A stretch of DNA of 64,000 bases from Sulfitobacter sp. EhC04 (GCF_001650875.1 NZ_LXYI01000005.1:1-64000), one strand, 5' to 3'. Numbered from the stretch's first letter, positions 9,325-18,100 are shown. Notes: generated by a model not told the origin, from the sequence alone. A program made the numbers and translations.

Positions 9325-9753
9325 GTTCTGCTCCTTGGCATTGTCTTTTCTTCATCCCGCGTGATGCGCGGTTGTTGGATGAACCCGGAACATAGGTATC
9401 GGTTGCGCAATGTCTGCTCACGCTCCCGCGATGGGCCGGAAGTTGCGCAATTGCCGGTTTTGCATCGGCTGCTTTCAGCTTGAGGTGAAAAACGCGCGGA
9501 ACCTTTCGCTGCGCAGGCAAAATCATGCCGCATCTGCACGGGTCGCAAACGGGCCGCGCGGTCGTAAACGGAACAGACGGGATGCGGCGCGCTTTGCACG
9601 GTAAGGGCAAGGGAGACGCCATTGAACGCCGATCTGTGCATCATTTCACGCATCATCCGCACGATCGGGGCGGAACGGGGCCGTGCAGCCCGTGGCGCGC
9701 CGCAGCGGCGCTGACCCCCGCCTGCCCTGCACCTCTTCCATCGGAACATCATC
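9325..9753. other. Divergent intergenic region of omp and mttB-like genes
   Basis: This 429-bp stretch separates two divergently read genes and should hold both promoters. I see no supported gene. It contains two copies of GTTGCGCAAT exactly 40 bp apart (listed separately). The rest is unremarkable GC-rich sequence. Confidence 0.5.
9402..9451. promoter_or_regulatory. Paired TTGCGCAA palindromes, possible operator
   Basis: GTTGCGCAAT occurs at 9402-9411 and again at 9442-9451, exactly 40 bp apart, about four helical turns. Each contains the 8-bp palindrome TTGCGCAA. The sites lie about 80 and 120 bp upstream of the minus-strand barrel-protein start. This geometry suits a dimeric repressor or activator, but no cognate regulator can be named. 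Confidence 0.35.
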
Positions 9754-11292
9754 ATGACAGATCTTTCACCGACACGCACAGGGGGCCGCGCCGCCCGCCG
9801 TGCCGCCCGTGCCGCCCCGCTTGCGCAGCACCTGCGCCCGATCCGCCCCGGCCTGGAGGGCGGTCAGTATCGCCCGCTGAGCGACAAGGGCATGGCCGAC
9901 ATTCACAACGCCGCCCTGACAGCGCTTGAGGAAATCGGCCTGGCCGATGCGCCGCCCAGCGGCATTGCCCATCTGACCGGCGCAGGCGCGATTCTGGGCG
10001 AGGACGGGCGCATCCGCTTTCCCCGCGCGCTGGTCGAGGACACCATCGCGCGCGCCAACCGCAGCGTGACCCTGTTCAGCCGGGATCGCCTGCATGATCT
10101 GGAACTCTCGGGCAACCGGGTGCATTACGGCACCGCCGGGGCGGCGGTGCATATGGTCGATGCCCTGGGCCGCAGCTACCGCGAATGCGGCGTGCAGGAC
10201 CTGCATGACGCGGCCCGCATCTGCGACGCGCTGGACAACATCCATTTTCTGCAACGCCCCATGGTCTGCCGCGACATCCCCGACAACCGCGAGATGGACC
10301 TGAACACGATCTATGCCTGCTGCGCAGGCACCGGCAAACATGTGGGCACCTCTTTTACCGATCCGTCCTATGTGGCAGAGGCGCTGGAAATGCTGCACAT
10401 CATCGCGGGCGGCGAGGACAAATGGCGCGAACGGCCTTTCGTGTCGAACTCCAACTGCTTTGTCGTGCCGCCGATGAAATTCGCCACCGAAAGCTGCATG
10501 GTGATGGAGGCCTGTATCGCGGGTGGCATGCCGGTCCTGCTGCTGTCGGCGGGCATGGCCGGGGCCACCGCCCCTTCGACCGTGGCAGGCGCCATCGTGC
10601 AGGCTGTGGCCGAATGTCTGGCCGGGCTGGTCTATGTCAACGCGGTCAGACCGGGGCATCCGGCGATCTTTGGCACCTGGCCCTTCGGGCTGGACCTGCG
10701 GTCGGGGGCGATGACAGGCGGGTCTGGCGAACAGGCGCTGCTGACTGCCGGTTGCGCGCAGATGCACAAATTCTACGGCCTGCCGGGCGGGGCCGCCGCC
10801 GGGATCGCAGACAGCAAGCTGCCGGACATGCAGGCGGGTTGGGAGCAGATGTGTTCCAACGTGATGGCGGGGCTGTCGGGCTGCAACATGATCTATGAGG
10901 CGGCAGGGATGCATGCCTCCCTGCTGGGGTTCTGCCACGAAAGCCTGATCCTGGGCGACGACCTGATCGGCCAGGCCCTGCGCTGCGTGCGCGGGATCGA
11001 GGTGACGGAGGAGACGCTGGCGGTGGAGGAAATCCGCGCGGTCTGCATCGGCGGGCCGGGTCATTACCTGGGCACCGAGCAGACTTTGGGCCGGATGGAA
11101 TCGGATCACGTCTATCCGAAGCTGGGCGACCGGACCTCGCCCAAGGAATGGGCGGAAAAGGACAAGCCGGACCTGATCGTGAAAGCGACGCGGCGCAAGG
11201 AGGAAATCCTGGCCCGGCGTGCGCCTGCGCGCTTCGACCCGGTGACCGATGCCACATTGCGCCGTCGGTTCAAGATCCACCTGCCCGGCTGA
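9754..11292 (+). CDS. MttB-family (trimethylamine methyltransferase-like) protein, non-pyrrolysine
   Basis: 512-aa protein of the MttB superfamily, corrinoid-dependent methyltransferases for quaternary or tertiary amines. The TIM-barrel core with MDLNTIYACCAGTGKHVG, LLSAGMAGATAPSTVAG and a Gly-rich GQALRCVRGIEV segment fits the family. The frame has no internal TAG, so this is the pyrrolysine-free branch, members of which use substrates such as glycine betaine or carnitine. The actual substrate is inferred only. No corrinoid protein, MtbA-like partner or RamA activase is next to it, so its partners must be elsewhere. The N-terminal 30 residues are Arg/Ala-rich and may be disordered. Confidence 0.85.
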   Translation: MTDLSPTRTGGRAARRAARAAPLAQHLRPIRPGLEGGQYRPLSDKGMADIHNAALTALEEIGLADAPPSGIAHLTGAGAILGEDGRIRFPRALVEDTIARANRSVTLFSRDRLHDLELSGNRVHYGTAGAAVHMVDALGRSYRECGVQDLHDAARICDALDNIHFLQRPMVCRDIPDNREMDLNTIYACCAGTGKHVGTSFTDPSYVAEALEMLHIIAGGEDKWRERPFVSNSNCFVVPPMKFATESCMVMEACIAGGMPVLLLSAGMAGATAPSTVAGAIVQAVAECLAGLVYVNAVRPGHPAIFGTWPFGLDLRSGAMTGGSGEQALLTAGCAQMHKFYGLPGGAAAGIADSKLPDMQAGWEQMCSNVMAGLSGCNMIYEAAGMHASLLGFCHESLILGDDLIGQALRCVRGIEVTEETLAVEEIRAVCIGGPGHYLGTEQTLGRMESDHVYPKLGDRTSPKEWAEKDKPDLIVKATRRKEEILARRAPARFDPVTDATLRRRFKIHLPG

Positions 11293-11310
11293 GACGCCCC
11301 TTTGCACAAG

Positions 11311-11340
11311 AAAAAAGGTCCGGCGCCGTGGCACCGGACC
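11311..11340 (-). terminator. Intrinsic terminator of the EF-hand gene
   Basis: On the minus strand, GGTCCGG (11340-11334) pairs with CCGGACC (11323-11317), and a run of T residues follows (A-run 11311-11316 on the plus strand). The T-run side shows it ends minus-strand transcription from the EF-hand gene. The stem could also slow plus-strand transcription from the mttB-like gene. Confidence 0.75.
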
Positions 11341-11407
11341 TCATCGGGGCGTGGGGGGTCTGATGTCGCTGCCGTGCCGCCCCCATGCCCCGAACCTGTG
11401 AAAGGCC

Positions 11408-11665
11408 TCAGCCCTCGTCGGAGGTGGGCATCACGCCCGCTTCCTGTGCGGACTGCACTTCGGCATCGTCCAGCGCGCCATCGGCGTTCAGGTCCATGGC
11501 CGAGTATTGCTCTGCCGTCACATCCGGGTAGACCGCCTGCACCTCGGTCACGCTGAGCAACCCGTCGCCGTTGGCGTCCAGATCCGCGACCCCGGCCCCC
11601 ATCGCATAGGCGGGCAGGCAGAGGGCTGTCAGTGCGGCGAGGGTGACTTTGGATACATGTGTCAT
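11408..11665 (-). CDS. Secreted EF-hand calcium-binding protein
   Basis: 85-aa exported protein. A signal peptide covers about residues 1-23 (ending AYAMGAG). Two canonical EF-hand loops follow: DLDANGDGLLSVTE and DLNADGALDDAE, with acidic residues at loop positions 1, 5 and 12. It should bind calcium in the periplasm. It is divergent from an ECF sigma-factor gene with 240 bp between, which suggests, without proving, that the pair belongs to one envelope-signalling system. It has its own downstream terminator. Confidence 0.82.
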   Translation of the reverse strand: MTHVSKVTLAALTALCLPAYAMGAGVADLDANGDGLLSVTEVQAVYPDVTAEQYSAMDLNADGALDDAEVQSAQEAGVMPTSDEG

Positions 11666-11905
11666 GTGATACTTCCTTTTCGTGGTTTGTTGTCGAAGGT
11701 CTTGCTGCCTTCAGAGGGTTAGACGCATCCGGGGCGGTTTGCGTTCATCCCCCCAATGCGGCGCGCGAAGGCCTGCCGACCCGGCCCCTGGCCATGGGCA
11801 ATGCGCCGCCCAAAAAGCCCCGCTATGCCACTTCGGCGGAAATTCCCCAACTGGTTGTGTCGGGTTAAATCGGCATGCTGCCGGAAAATTGCACGAGGCA
11901 GCACC

Positions 11906-12427
11906 ATGACAGACCGCCTGACAGCCCCCGGCACCGGCCCCGAGACTGGCCCCAAGACCGACCCATGCGCATTTGACGCCCTGATGCCCCGCCTGCGTGC
12001 CCGCGCCCGCAAACTGGCCCGCAGCGCGGATGACGCCGAAGACCTGGCCCAGGAGGTGGCACTGAAGCTGTGGCAACTGCTGGCGGGGGATGCGGATATT
12101 CAGGCCCCCGACCGCTATGCGATGATCATGCTGCACAACCTCGCGCGGCACCGCTGGCGCGGCACCCGCCAGACCGAAGAACTGACCGAGGAGATGGCAG
12201 TGACCGCGCCCCTGGCCCCGGCCCGGTTGGAATGCGCCGATGTGCTGCGCGCGATGGAGACCCTGCCGGAGGATCAGGCCGATCTGCTGTGGCGCGTGGC
12301 CCGCGGCGAGACCTCGCCCGCGCATCTGGCGCAGGCCACGGGCCTGCCGCTTGGCACCGTCATGTCCCGGCTGGCCAGGGGCCGTGCGAAGCTGCGCGAA
12401 ACCCTGGGCGAAACCACACCCCCTTGA
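11906..12427 (+). CDS. ECF-type RNA polymerase sigma factor
   Basis: 173-aa sigma-70 family protein with only regions 2 and 4. Region 2 is visible in ARSADDAEDLAQEVALKLW and YAMIMLHNLARHRWRG. Region 4 appears as LPEDQADLLWRVARGETSPAHLAQ followed by the helix-turn-helix LPLGTVMSRLARGRAKLRE. It should direct RNA polymerase to a stress regulon. I chose the ATG at 11906, which has CGAGG upstream; longer in-frame starts would add a Cys/Arg-rich extension not seen in the family. No anti-sigma factor gene lies beside it. The divergent EF-hand gene and the downstream acetyltransferase are candidate targets. Confidence 0.88.
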   Translation: MTDRLTAPGTGPETGPKTDPCAFDALMPRLRARARKLARSADDAEDLAQEVALKLWQLLAGDADIQAPDRYAMIMLHNLARHRWRGTRQTEELTEEMAVTAPLAPARLECADVLRAMETLPEDQADLLWRVARGETSPAHLAQATGLPLGTVMSRLARGRAKLRETLGETTPP

Positions 12428-12474
12428 TCCCTGCGCGGCAAGGCGACACAACGGGCAGAATTCAGGAGAATCCG

Positions 12475-12999
12475 ATGAAGCTGTTCCGCACACGCCGCCG
12501 CTACCCGCAGGTCAAGATCAGCCGCCTGTGCCGCATCAGCAAGGACACCCAGATTGGCGCGCATAGCTATCTGGGTCAGAACTGTTCCGTCACCAAGGCA
12601 CAGATCGGCCGCTATGTGTCGATTGGCGATCACGTGTCCATCGGCAACGGGGAACATGCGCTGACGCGGGTCTCGACCAGCAGCATGTTCTATGAGGATG
12701 GCTATGCCGTCCTGACCCGTGGTGACTGTGTGATCGACCACGACGCCTGGATCGGCGTCGATGCCATCGTGCGGCGCGGTGTGCACATGGGGCATGGTGC
12801 GGTCCTGGGCGCGAATTCCTTTGCCAACAAGGACATACCACCCTTTGCCATCGCCGTCGGCTCTCCCGCCCGGATCGTGGGCTACAGGTTCGAGCCACCG
12901 GTGCAGGAGGCGATCCTGGCATCGGAATGGTGGTTGGCAGAGCCCGGCGAAGCACGGCGGATCATCGACCGTCTGGAAAAAGAGCACGGCCTGGCCTGA
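12475..12999 (+). CDS. Hexapeptide-repeat (left-handed beta-helix) acyltransferase
   Basis: 174-aa protein of the LbH superfamily, resembling the xenobiotic/CatB-type acetyltransferases. Isoleucine-rich hexapeptide turns run through most of the chain (IGAHSYLGQN, IGRYVSIGDHVSIGNGEH, IGVDAIVRRGVHMGHGAVLGANS), ending in the family-typical SPARIVGYRF. The trimer would use acetyl-CoA; the acceptor is unknown and could be a sugar, an antibiotic or a lipid. The ATG at 12475 has CAGGAG at 12463-12468. The start lies 48 bp after the sigma-factor stop, so the two may be cotranscribed. Confidence 0.8.
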   Translation: MKLFRTRRRYPQVKISRLCRISKDTQIGAHSYLGQNCSVTKAQIGRYVSIGDHVSIGNGEHALTRVSTSSMFYEDGYAVLTRGDCVIDHDAWIGVDAIVRRGVHMGHGAVLGANSFANKDIPPFAIAVGSPARIVGYRFEPPVQEAILASEWWLAEPGEARRIIDRLEKEHGLA

Positions 13000-13015
13000 C
13001 CCGAAGTCCGGGAGG

Positions 13016-13414
13016 TCAAGTGCGCAATCGAACCTGCAACTCCATTTCGATCAGCAGACCGGGACCGGCCAGCGCGGCGACGCCGACACCGGTCAGCGAC
13101 GGCGTGGCTCCGTTGCAGAAGGCGTTGAACCTTTCGACCGTCGCGCCCAGCCGGGCCTGGTCAAGGTCGACCACGTAGACCCGCGCCATGACGATGTCTG
13201 CGGGGGTTGCATCCAGTGCTTCAAGCGCGGCGGCAGCTTTCGCCATCACGTCAGCCACCTGCGCGTCAAAACCTATTTCAACGGCTTCTGCGCTGGCCAC
13301 TTGTCCCGACACGAAGGCCATGCGCCCTGGCTCTGCGACCGAGATCTGCGCATAGCCGATTGCCGTAGTGTCTGGCAGGGAGGGCGGGTTCATCCGGGTG
13401 ATCATGTCAGTCAT
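13016..13414 (-). CDS. RidA family protein (YjgF/UK114)
   Basis: 132-aa RidA-like protein, a small trimeric family that hydrolyses reactive enamine/imine intermediates or related compounds. The core with FVSGQVA, a helix DVMAKAAAALEALDATPADIV, the VYVVDLDQ strand and the C-terminal LIEMELQVRL fits the fold. The catalytic arginine of RidA proper is not clearly placed, so this may belong to a Rid subgroup with another function. It is divergent from a LysR gene 127 bp away, whose product is the likely regulator. Confidence 0.8.
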   Translation of the reverse strand: MTDMITRMNPPSLPDTTAIGYAQISVAEPGRMAFVSGQVASAEAVEIGFDAQVADVMAKAAAALEALDATPADIVMARVYVVDLDQARLGATVERFNAFCNGATPSLTGVGVAALAGPGLLIEMELQVRLRT

Positions 13415-13485
13415 TGAGGTATCCTATTTCTCTCGCGGTGCCGCATTCGGGGCGCGCTGTGTTTCATGACCAACAGATATGGACC

Positions 13486-13530
13486 TTTCATTTGCGCCGG
13501 AAGTCCGTCATTTCTCTGGGGTTAATGAAA
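13486..13530. promoter_or_regulatory. Inverted repeat in the ridA-lysR divergent promoter
   Basis: TTTCATT (13486-13492) and AATGAAA (13524-13530) form an inverted repeat with a 31-bp spacer in the 127-bp gap between the divergent RidA and LysR genes. LysR regulators commonly bind dyads in such gaps, so this is a candidate operator. The arms are short and the assignment is tentative. Confidence 0.3.
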
Positions 13531-13541
13531 TGGAGTCATAA

Positions 13542-14453
13542 ATGGCACGCGACCGACTTGATACCCTTGCGGCGCTTCGCGTCGTGGCCGAACAGGGCAG
13601 CTTCACCAAGGCCGCGGCGGAGCTGGGCGTATCGCAATCCGCGTTGAGCCACGCAATCCGCCGCCTCGAGACGGACATCGGCCAGCGTCTGTTGTCGCGC
13701 ACCACACGCTCGGTCGCGCCGACGGCTGTTGGCGAAGCATTGCTCTCGCGGCTTGGCCCTGCCCTTGATGAAATAGCGGCGGCCCTGTCGCAACTAGATG
13801 CCAGCGCGGACCAACCCACAGGCACCCTCCGCCTTACCATGGGGCGAGATGCGGCGGAGCTGCTGGTGCTGCCGATGCTCCCCGCCTTTCAAGCTGACTA
13901 CCCCGGCGTCAGGGTCGAGATCGCGGCCACGGACACGCTCGATGACCTGGTCCAGGGGCGCTTCGACGGCGGCATTCGCCTCGGCGATCGGCTTGAACAG
14001 GACATGATTGCGCGGCGCCTCACGACAGAAACCCGTCCCGTCGTGGTCGCCGCACCGGACTACCTTGCCCGCGCGGGAACACCCGAATGCCCCGGCGACC
14101 TGGGTCAACATACCTGCCTGGGATACCGCATGCAGTCCGGCCGTCGGGTGATGCCGTGGCGGTTTACCGGGGCTTCGGGCAAGACGGACCACCACAAACC
14201 TGCCGGCAGCGTCTTCAATGACGGTGCCCTGCTGCGGCAAGCGGCGATGCAAGGGCTGGGGCTCGCTTACCTATGGCATCATATGGTGAGTGAGGAGCTT
14301 CATGCGGGCCGGTTGGTGACCGTCCTGGACGACCACCTTGCGCCGGTTCCGGGTTTCTTCCTTTTCTACCCGTCGCGCGACATATCCAACGCGATGTCCG
14401 CCTTTGCGGATGCGCTCGTCGCCCATAGTCGGCGCTTGTCCCGACCTGCGTAA
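13542..14453 (+). CDS. LysR-type transcriptional regulator
   Basis: 303-aa regulator. The N-terminal winged helix-turn-helix is clear (TLAALRVVAEQGSFTKAAAE, then LGVSQSALSHAIRRLE at about residues 27-42). It is followed by a linker helix and a periplasmic-binding-like effector domain from about residue 90. A TGGAG ribosome-binding site precedes the ATG. Divergence from ridA suggests control of that gene. The effector is unknown. Confidence 0.9.
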   Translation: MARDRLDTLAALRVVAEQGSFTKAAAELGVSQSALSHAIRRLETDIGQRLLSRTTRSVAPTAVGEALLSRLGPALDEIAAALSQLDASADQPTGTLRLTMGRDAAELLVLPMLPAFQADYPGVRVEIAATDTLDDLVQGRFDGGIRLGDRLEQDMIARRLTTETRPVVVAAPDYLARAGTPECPGDLGQHTCLGYRMQSGRRVMPWRFTGASGKTDHHKPAGSVFNDGALLRQAAMQGLGLAYLWHHMVSEELHAGRLVTVLDDHLAPVPGFFLFYPSRDISNAMSAFADALVAHSRRLSRPA

Positions 14454-14583
14454 GTGCGGCCCGGCACGCGGTGCAGATCGTATCGCTGCATCAGCGAACC
14501 TGGCCTGGCAGGCATCGTTCAACATGGGCTCAAGCCGGCCGTTCTCTGCGTGGGCTGCATGTACGGCAAAGGGCATTTGTTTC
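14454..14583. other. Short non-coding stretch after lysR
   Basis: I see no gene, repeat or clear hairpin in this stretch. It lies between the LysR stop codon and the first of two 75-bp repeats. Confidence 0.3.
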
Positions 14584-14658
14584 AAAGGCCGGAGTCAGCT
14601 CTCATCCTTTCAGACAGAAAAAAAAGAGAGCCGAAGCCCTCCTCCAGTTTCGCCGTTC
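14584..14658. repeat. 75-bp imperfect direct repeat, copy 1
   Basis: This unit and 14712-14786 are both 75 bp and share an almost identical first half (AAAGGCCGGAGTCAGCTCTC... to the A-run) and the end GTTTCGCCGTTC. Between these, the hairpin arms differ but keep the same structure. The start-to-start distance is 128 bp. Confidence 0.85.
14618..14641 (-). terminator. UUCG-loop intrinsic terminator, distal copy
   Basis: Read on the minus strand: stem GAGGGC / GCTCTC closed by a TTCG tetraloop, then eight T residues (A-run 14618-14625 on the plus strand). One C-A mismatch is present in the stem, matched by the same mismatch in the proximal copy. Confidence 0.8.
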
Positions 14659-14745
14659 CGATTGCGTTTACCCTTCAAACGCAATCTCCCCTGACAGAGG
14701 CCTTTCCTTGAAAAGGCCGGAGTCAGCTCTCATCCTTTCAGACAG
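14618..14745 (-). ncRNA. Candidate structured small RNA between two terminators
   Basis: Between the proximal terminator (ends 14746) and the distal one (ends 14618) the minus strand can fold into successive hairpins: GGCCTTT/AAAGGCC (14718-14712 with 14705-14699), a perfect 10-bp stem AAACGC.../GATTGCGTTT (14660-14669 with 14677-14686), then the UUCG terminator. The length is about 128 nt. It could be a separate sRNA or the read-through tail of the nrdJ transcript. No promoter was identified, so expression is not established. Confidence 0.4.
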
Positions 14746-14786
14746 AAAAAGGGAGCACCGAAGTGCCCCCTTGAGTTTCGCCGTTC
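14712..14786. repeat. 75-bp imperfect direct repeat, copy 2
   Basis: Second copy of the unit at 14584-14658, carrying the proximal UUCG terminator. The hairpin arms have changed relative to copy 1 while base pairing is retained, which suggests selection on structure. Confidence 0.85.
14746..14770 (-). terminator. UUCG-loop intrinsic terminator, proximal copy
   Basis: On the minus strand GGGGGCAC / GTGCTCCC is closed by a TTCG tetraloop and followed by five T residues (A-run 14746-14750 on the plus strand). It is the first terminator downstream of the nrdJ / four-cysteine protein unit. Confidence 0.85.
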
Positions 14787-14947
14787 AAGCTCAATTTGTT
14801 AACCGCTCGGTGTTTTTTTGCCTGCGGCCTGAACGTCGTCCAGAGCACGCGCACGCGCTCCGTGTCCCGCGCCCCGGCTGTGCCGGGGCTGCGGAGTGGG
14901 TGGCGATGGTTTGCACCGCAAACCATGAGAACCCACCCGGTTTGTTA
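14787..14947 (-). other. Structured 3' region after the four-cysteine gene
   Basis: Non-coding on inspection. The minus strand holds two strong hairpins before the terminators: a perfect 9-bp stem ATGGTTTGC/GCAAACCAT with a 3-nt loop (14906-14926) and GCCCCGG/CCGGGGC (14871-14889). They may stabilise the 3' end of the nrdJ transcript or belong to an sRNA. Confidence 0.5.
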
Positions 14948-15139
14948 TCAAAACTGTCCGCCGCAAAGCGCGCAGTCTTTTCGGTTCAAATCCTTAGGAA
15001 GGATATAAAAAGTGCAAAACCCACACCATCTCGCCTCCTCTGGTACTTCAATCGGCCTGAGCAGCGGCTCGGGTTCTTGTAGTTTTGGCCGTAAGGGCTT
15101 TATGCGAGGCATTTTGTGCTTTCGCTCATCCCACAACAT
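14948..15139 (-). CDS. Small four-cysteine (zinc-ribbon-like) protein coupled to nrdJ
   Basis: 63-aa protein, not recognised as a named family. The N-terminal half is basic and proline-rich (PRIKPLRPKLQEPEP). The C-terminal half carries C39-x2-C42 and C56-x2-C59, spaced 13 residues apart, as in a small zinc ribbon or rubredoxin-like knuckle. The start at 15139 is well supported: AGGGAAG begins directly after the nrdJ stop and ends five bases before the ATG. The gene lies 12 bp downstream of nrdJ, so the two are almost certainly cotranscribed. A role with the reductase, such as metal or redox handling, is only inferred from position. Confidence 0.72.
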   Translation of the reverse strand: MLWDERKHKMPRIKPLRPKLQEPEPLLRPIEVPEEARWCGFCTFYILPKDLNRKDCALCGGQF

Positions 15140-15151
15140 TTGATCTTCCCT

Positions 15152-18100
15152 TCAGCTACAGCCCGACGTCCCACCGCAGGTGTTGCACTTCATGCAGGTC
15201 CCGTTGCGCACCAGCGTGTAGTTGCCGCATTCGCCGCAGGCCTCGCCTTCGTAGCCCTGCATCTTGGCCTTGGTCCGGGCATCCATGCTGACCGCTCCGG
15301 TGGCCACCGATGTGCTTGCCGACATCGCGACAGCGGCATTGCCGTTGACCTGCGGCGCGGCTGCGGCGACGGCGGCTGCCATCTCGCGCTGGCCGCCCTG
15401 AAGCACCACCAGTTCCTGCGGCAGACGGTTGCGCAGATAGCCGGTCGAGCTGATCTGTCGCAGCACTTCGAGGCTCTTGGTCGCGGCGCTTTCCGAGATT
15501 TCGGAGACATTTGCCACGCCTTCTTCCTCTTCGCCCCGGCCCAGATCGTCAAATGTGGCACCTTCCGGCTTCACATGGGCCAGATCGGTCCGGTCGAGGT
15601 AGCTGACCGCCAGCTCGCGGAAGATGTAGTCAAGGATCGAGGTCGCGTTCTTGATGCTGTCATTGCCCTGCACCATGCCCGCAGGTTCGAACTTGGTGAA
15701 GGTGAAGGCATCGACGAATTCCTCCAGCGGCACGCCGTACTGAAGCCCGACCGACACCGCGATGGCGAAGTTGTTCATCATCGCGCGGAACCCGGCACCT
15801 TCCTTGTGCATGTCGATAAAGATCTCGCCCAGCTTGCCGTCCCCGTATTCACCGGTGCGCAGATAGACCTTGTGGCCGCCCACGTTGGCCTTCTGGGTAT
15901 AGCCCTTGCGGCGTTGGGGCATCTTTTCGCGGTGCGATTTGATGATCTCCTTGACGATCACCTTTTCCACGATCTTTTCGGCCAGCACGGTGGCTTTCTC
16001 CTGCAGGGAGCCGCTTTCCAGCACCTCCGCCGCCTCGTCATCATCTTCGATCAGGGCCGCGGCCAGCGGCTGGCTGAGTTTCGAGCCGTCGCGGTAGAGC
16101 GCGTTGGCCTTGATCCCCAGGCTCCAGGACAGTTCATAGGCTTTCTGGCAATCCTCGATGCTTGCGTCATTGGGCATGTTGATCGTCTTGGAGATCGCGC
16201 CCGAGATGAAGCTTTGCGCCGCTGCCATCATGTAGATGTGGCTGTTGACCGACAGGTAGCGCTTGCCCTTCTTGCCGCAGGGGTTGGCACAGTCGAAGAT
16301 GCTGTAATGCTCTTGCTTCAGGTGCGGTGCCCTTTCCAGCGTCATGGTGCCACAGACGTGGTCGTTGGCCGCGTCGATGTCGGCACGGGTGAAACCAAGC
16401 GATTTCAGCAGGTCGAAGGTCGGATCGTTCAGCTTGTCCGCCGGGATGCCCAGCACGTTCTTGCAGAAATCCGCGCCCAGGGTCCATTGGTTGAACACAA
16501 AGCGGATGTCAAAGGCCGAGGCCAGCGCCTTGTCCACCTTGGCCAGTTCGTTCGGGCCAAAGCCGTGGCCTGCCAGCGAGGTGTGGTTGATGCCGGGCGC
16601 ATTGCCGATGGTGCCGTGGCCCACGGCGTAGGACACGATTTCCTCGATCTGGGCGGAGCCATAGCCCTGCTTTTCCAGCGCCGCAGGCACCGACTGGTTG
16701 ATGATCTTGAAATAGCCACCCCCGGCCAGCTTCTTGAACTTCACCAGGGCAAAGTCAGGCTCGATGCCGGTTGTGTCGCAATCCATCACCAGACCGATGG
16801 TGCCGGTCGGCGCGATCACGGAAACCTGCGCGTTGCGATAGCCGTGTTCCTCGCCCAGGGTCAGCGCCTCGTCCCAGGTGGACATGGCCACATCGACCAG
16901 ACCGGGCTGCGGGCAGTTGGCGTGGTCGAGCGGGACGGGCTTGACCGACAGCAATTCATAGCCGGTGTCATTGCCGTAGGCCGCATTGCGGTGGTTGCGG
17001 ATGACGCGCAGCATGTGGCTGCCGTTCTTTTCATAGCCCGGAAATGCCCCCAGCTCGCCCGCCATCTCGGCAGAGGTGGCATAGGACACGCCGGTCATGA
17101 TCGCGGTCAGCGCCCCGCAAAGCGCGCGGCCCTCGTCGCTGTCATAGGAATAGCCCATGTTCATCAGCAAGCCGCCGATGTTCGCATAGCCCAGACCCAG
17201 CGTGCGGAAGTCATAGGACCGCTGCGCGATTTCCCTGGAGGGGAACTGCGCCATCATCACCGAGATTTCCAGCGTCACGGTCCACAGACGCGCGGCGTGC
17301 ATATAGGCTTCGACGTTGAACACACCGTCCTCAAGGAAGGTCAGCAGGTTCATCGACGCCAGGTTGCAGGCGGTATCGTCCAGGAACATGTATTCGGAGC
17401 ACGGGTTGGAGCCGCGGATCGCGCCGTCTTCGGGGCATGTGTGCCAGTCGTTCACCGTGTCGTGGTACTGGATGCCGGGATCGGCACAGGCCCATGCGGC
17501 ATGGCCAACCTGGGCCCAGAGGTCACGGGCGCGGATGGTCTTGGCCACCTTGCCGGTGGTGCGGTCGGTCAATTCCCAGTCGGCGTCTTTTTCAACGGCG
17601 GTCAGGAAGGCGTTGGTCACGCGGATCGAGTTGTTGGAGTTCTGGCCGGAAACGGAGTTGTAGGCCTCTGAATCCCAGTCGGTGTCATAGGTCGGGAATT
17701 CGATGCTGGTGTGGCCCTGCTTGGCATAGTCCAGCACGCGTTCGACGTATGTTTCCGGGATGGCGACCTTCTTGGCTTCGCGGATCGCCTGTTTCAGCGC
17801 GTCATTCTTGGCCGGATCATAGGCATCTGCCACTGCACCGTCCCATTCCTTGATCGCCTTGAACAGAAGGTTCAGCTTCTGTTCGTGCATCTTGGAGCCC
17901 GCAACGATGGAGGCGACCTTCTGCTCTTCGAGCACCTTCCAGTTGATGAATTCCTCGATATCGGGGTGGTCGGCATCGACGATCACCATCTTGGCCGCGC
18001 GGCGCGTGGTGCCGCCCGATTTGATGGCACCGGCGGCACGGTCGCCGATCTTGAGAAAGCCCATCAGGCCGGATGATTTGCCACCGCCCGACAGTTTCTC

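Noticed and set aside
9754..11292. Pyrrolysine-containing MttB
   Set aside because: The frame has no internal TAG; it reads through without interruption, so this is the pyrrolysine-free branch.
14639..14646. CCTCCTCC motif read as a CcsR-type plus-strand sRNA
   Set aside because: The hairpin is followed by the T-run on the minus strand, so it is a minus-strand terminator. No DUF1127 gene is nearby and the second repeat copy lacks the motif.
15116..17671. 851-codon open frame antisense to nrdJ
   Set aside because: It mirrors the codon structure of nrdJ on the other strand, has no recognisable domain, and long antisense frames are normal at this GC content.
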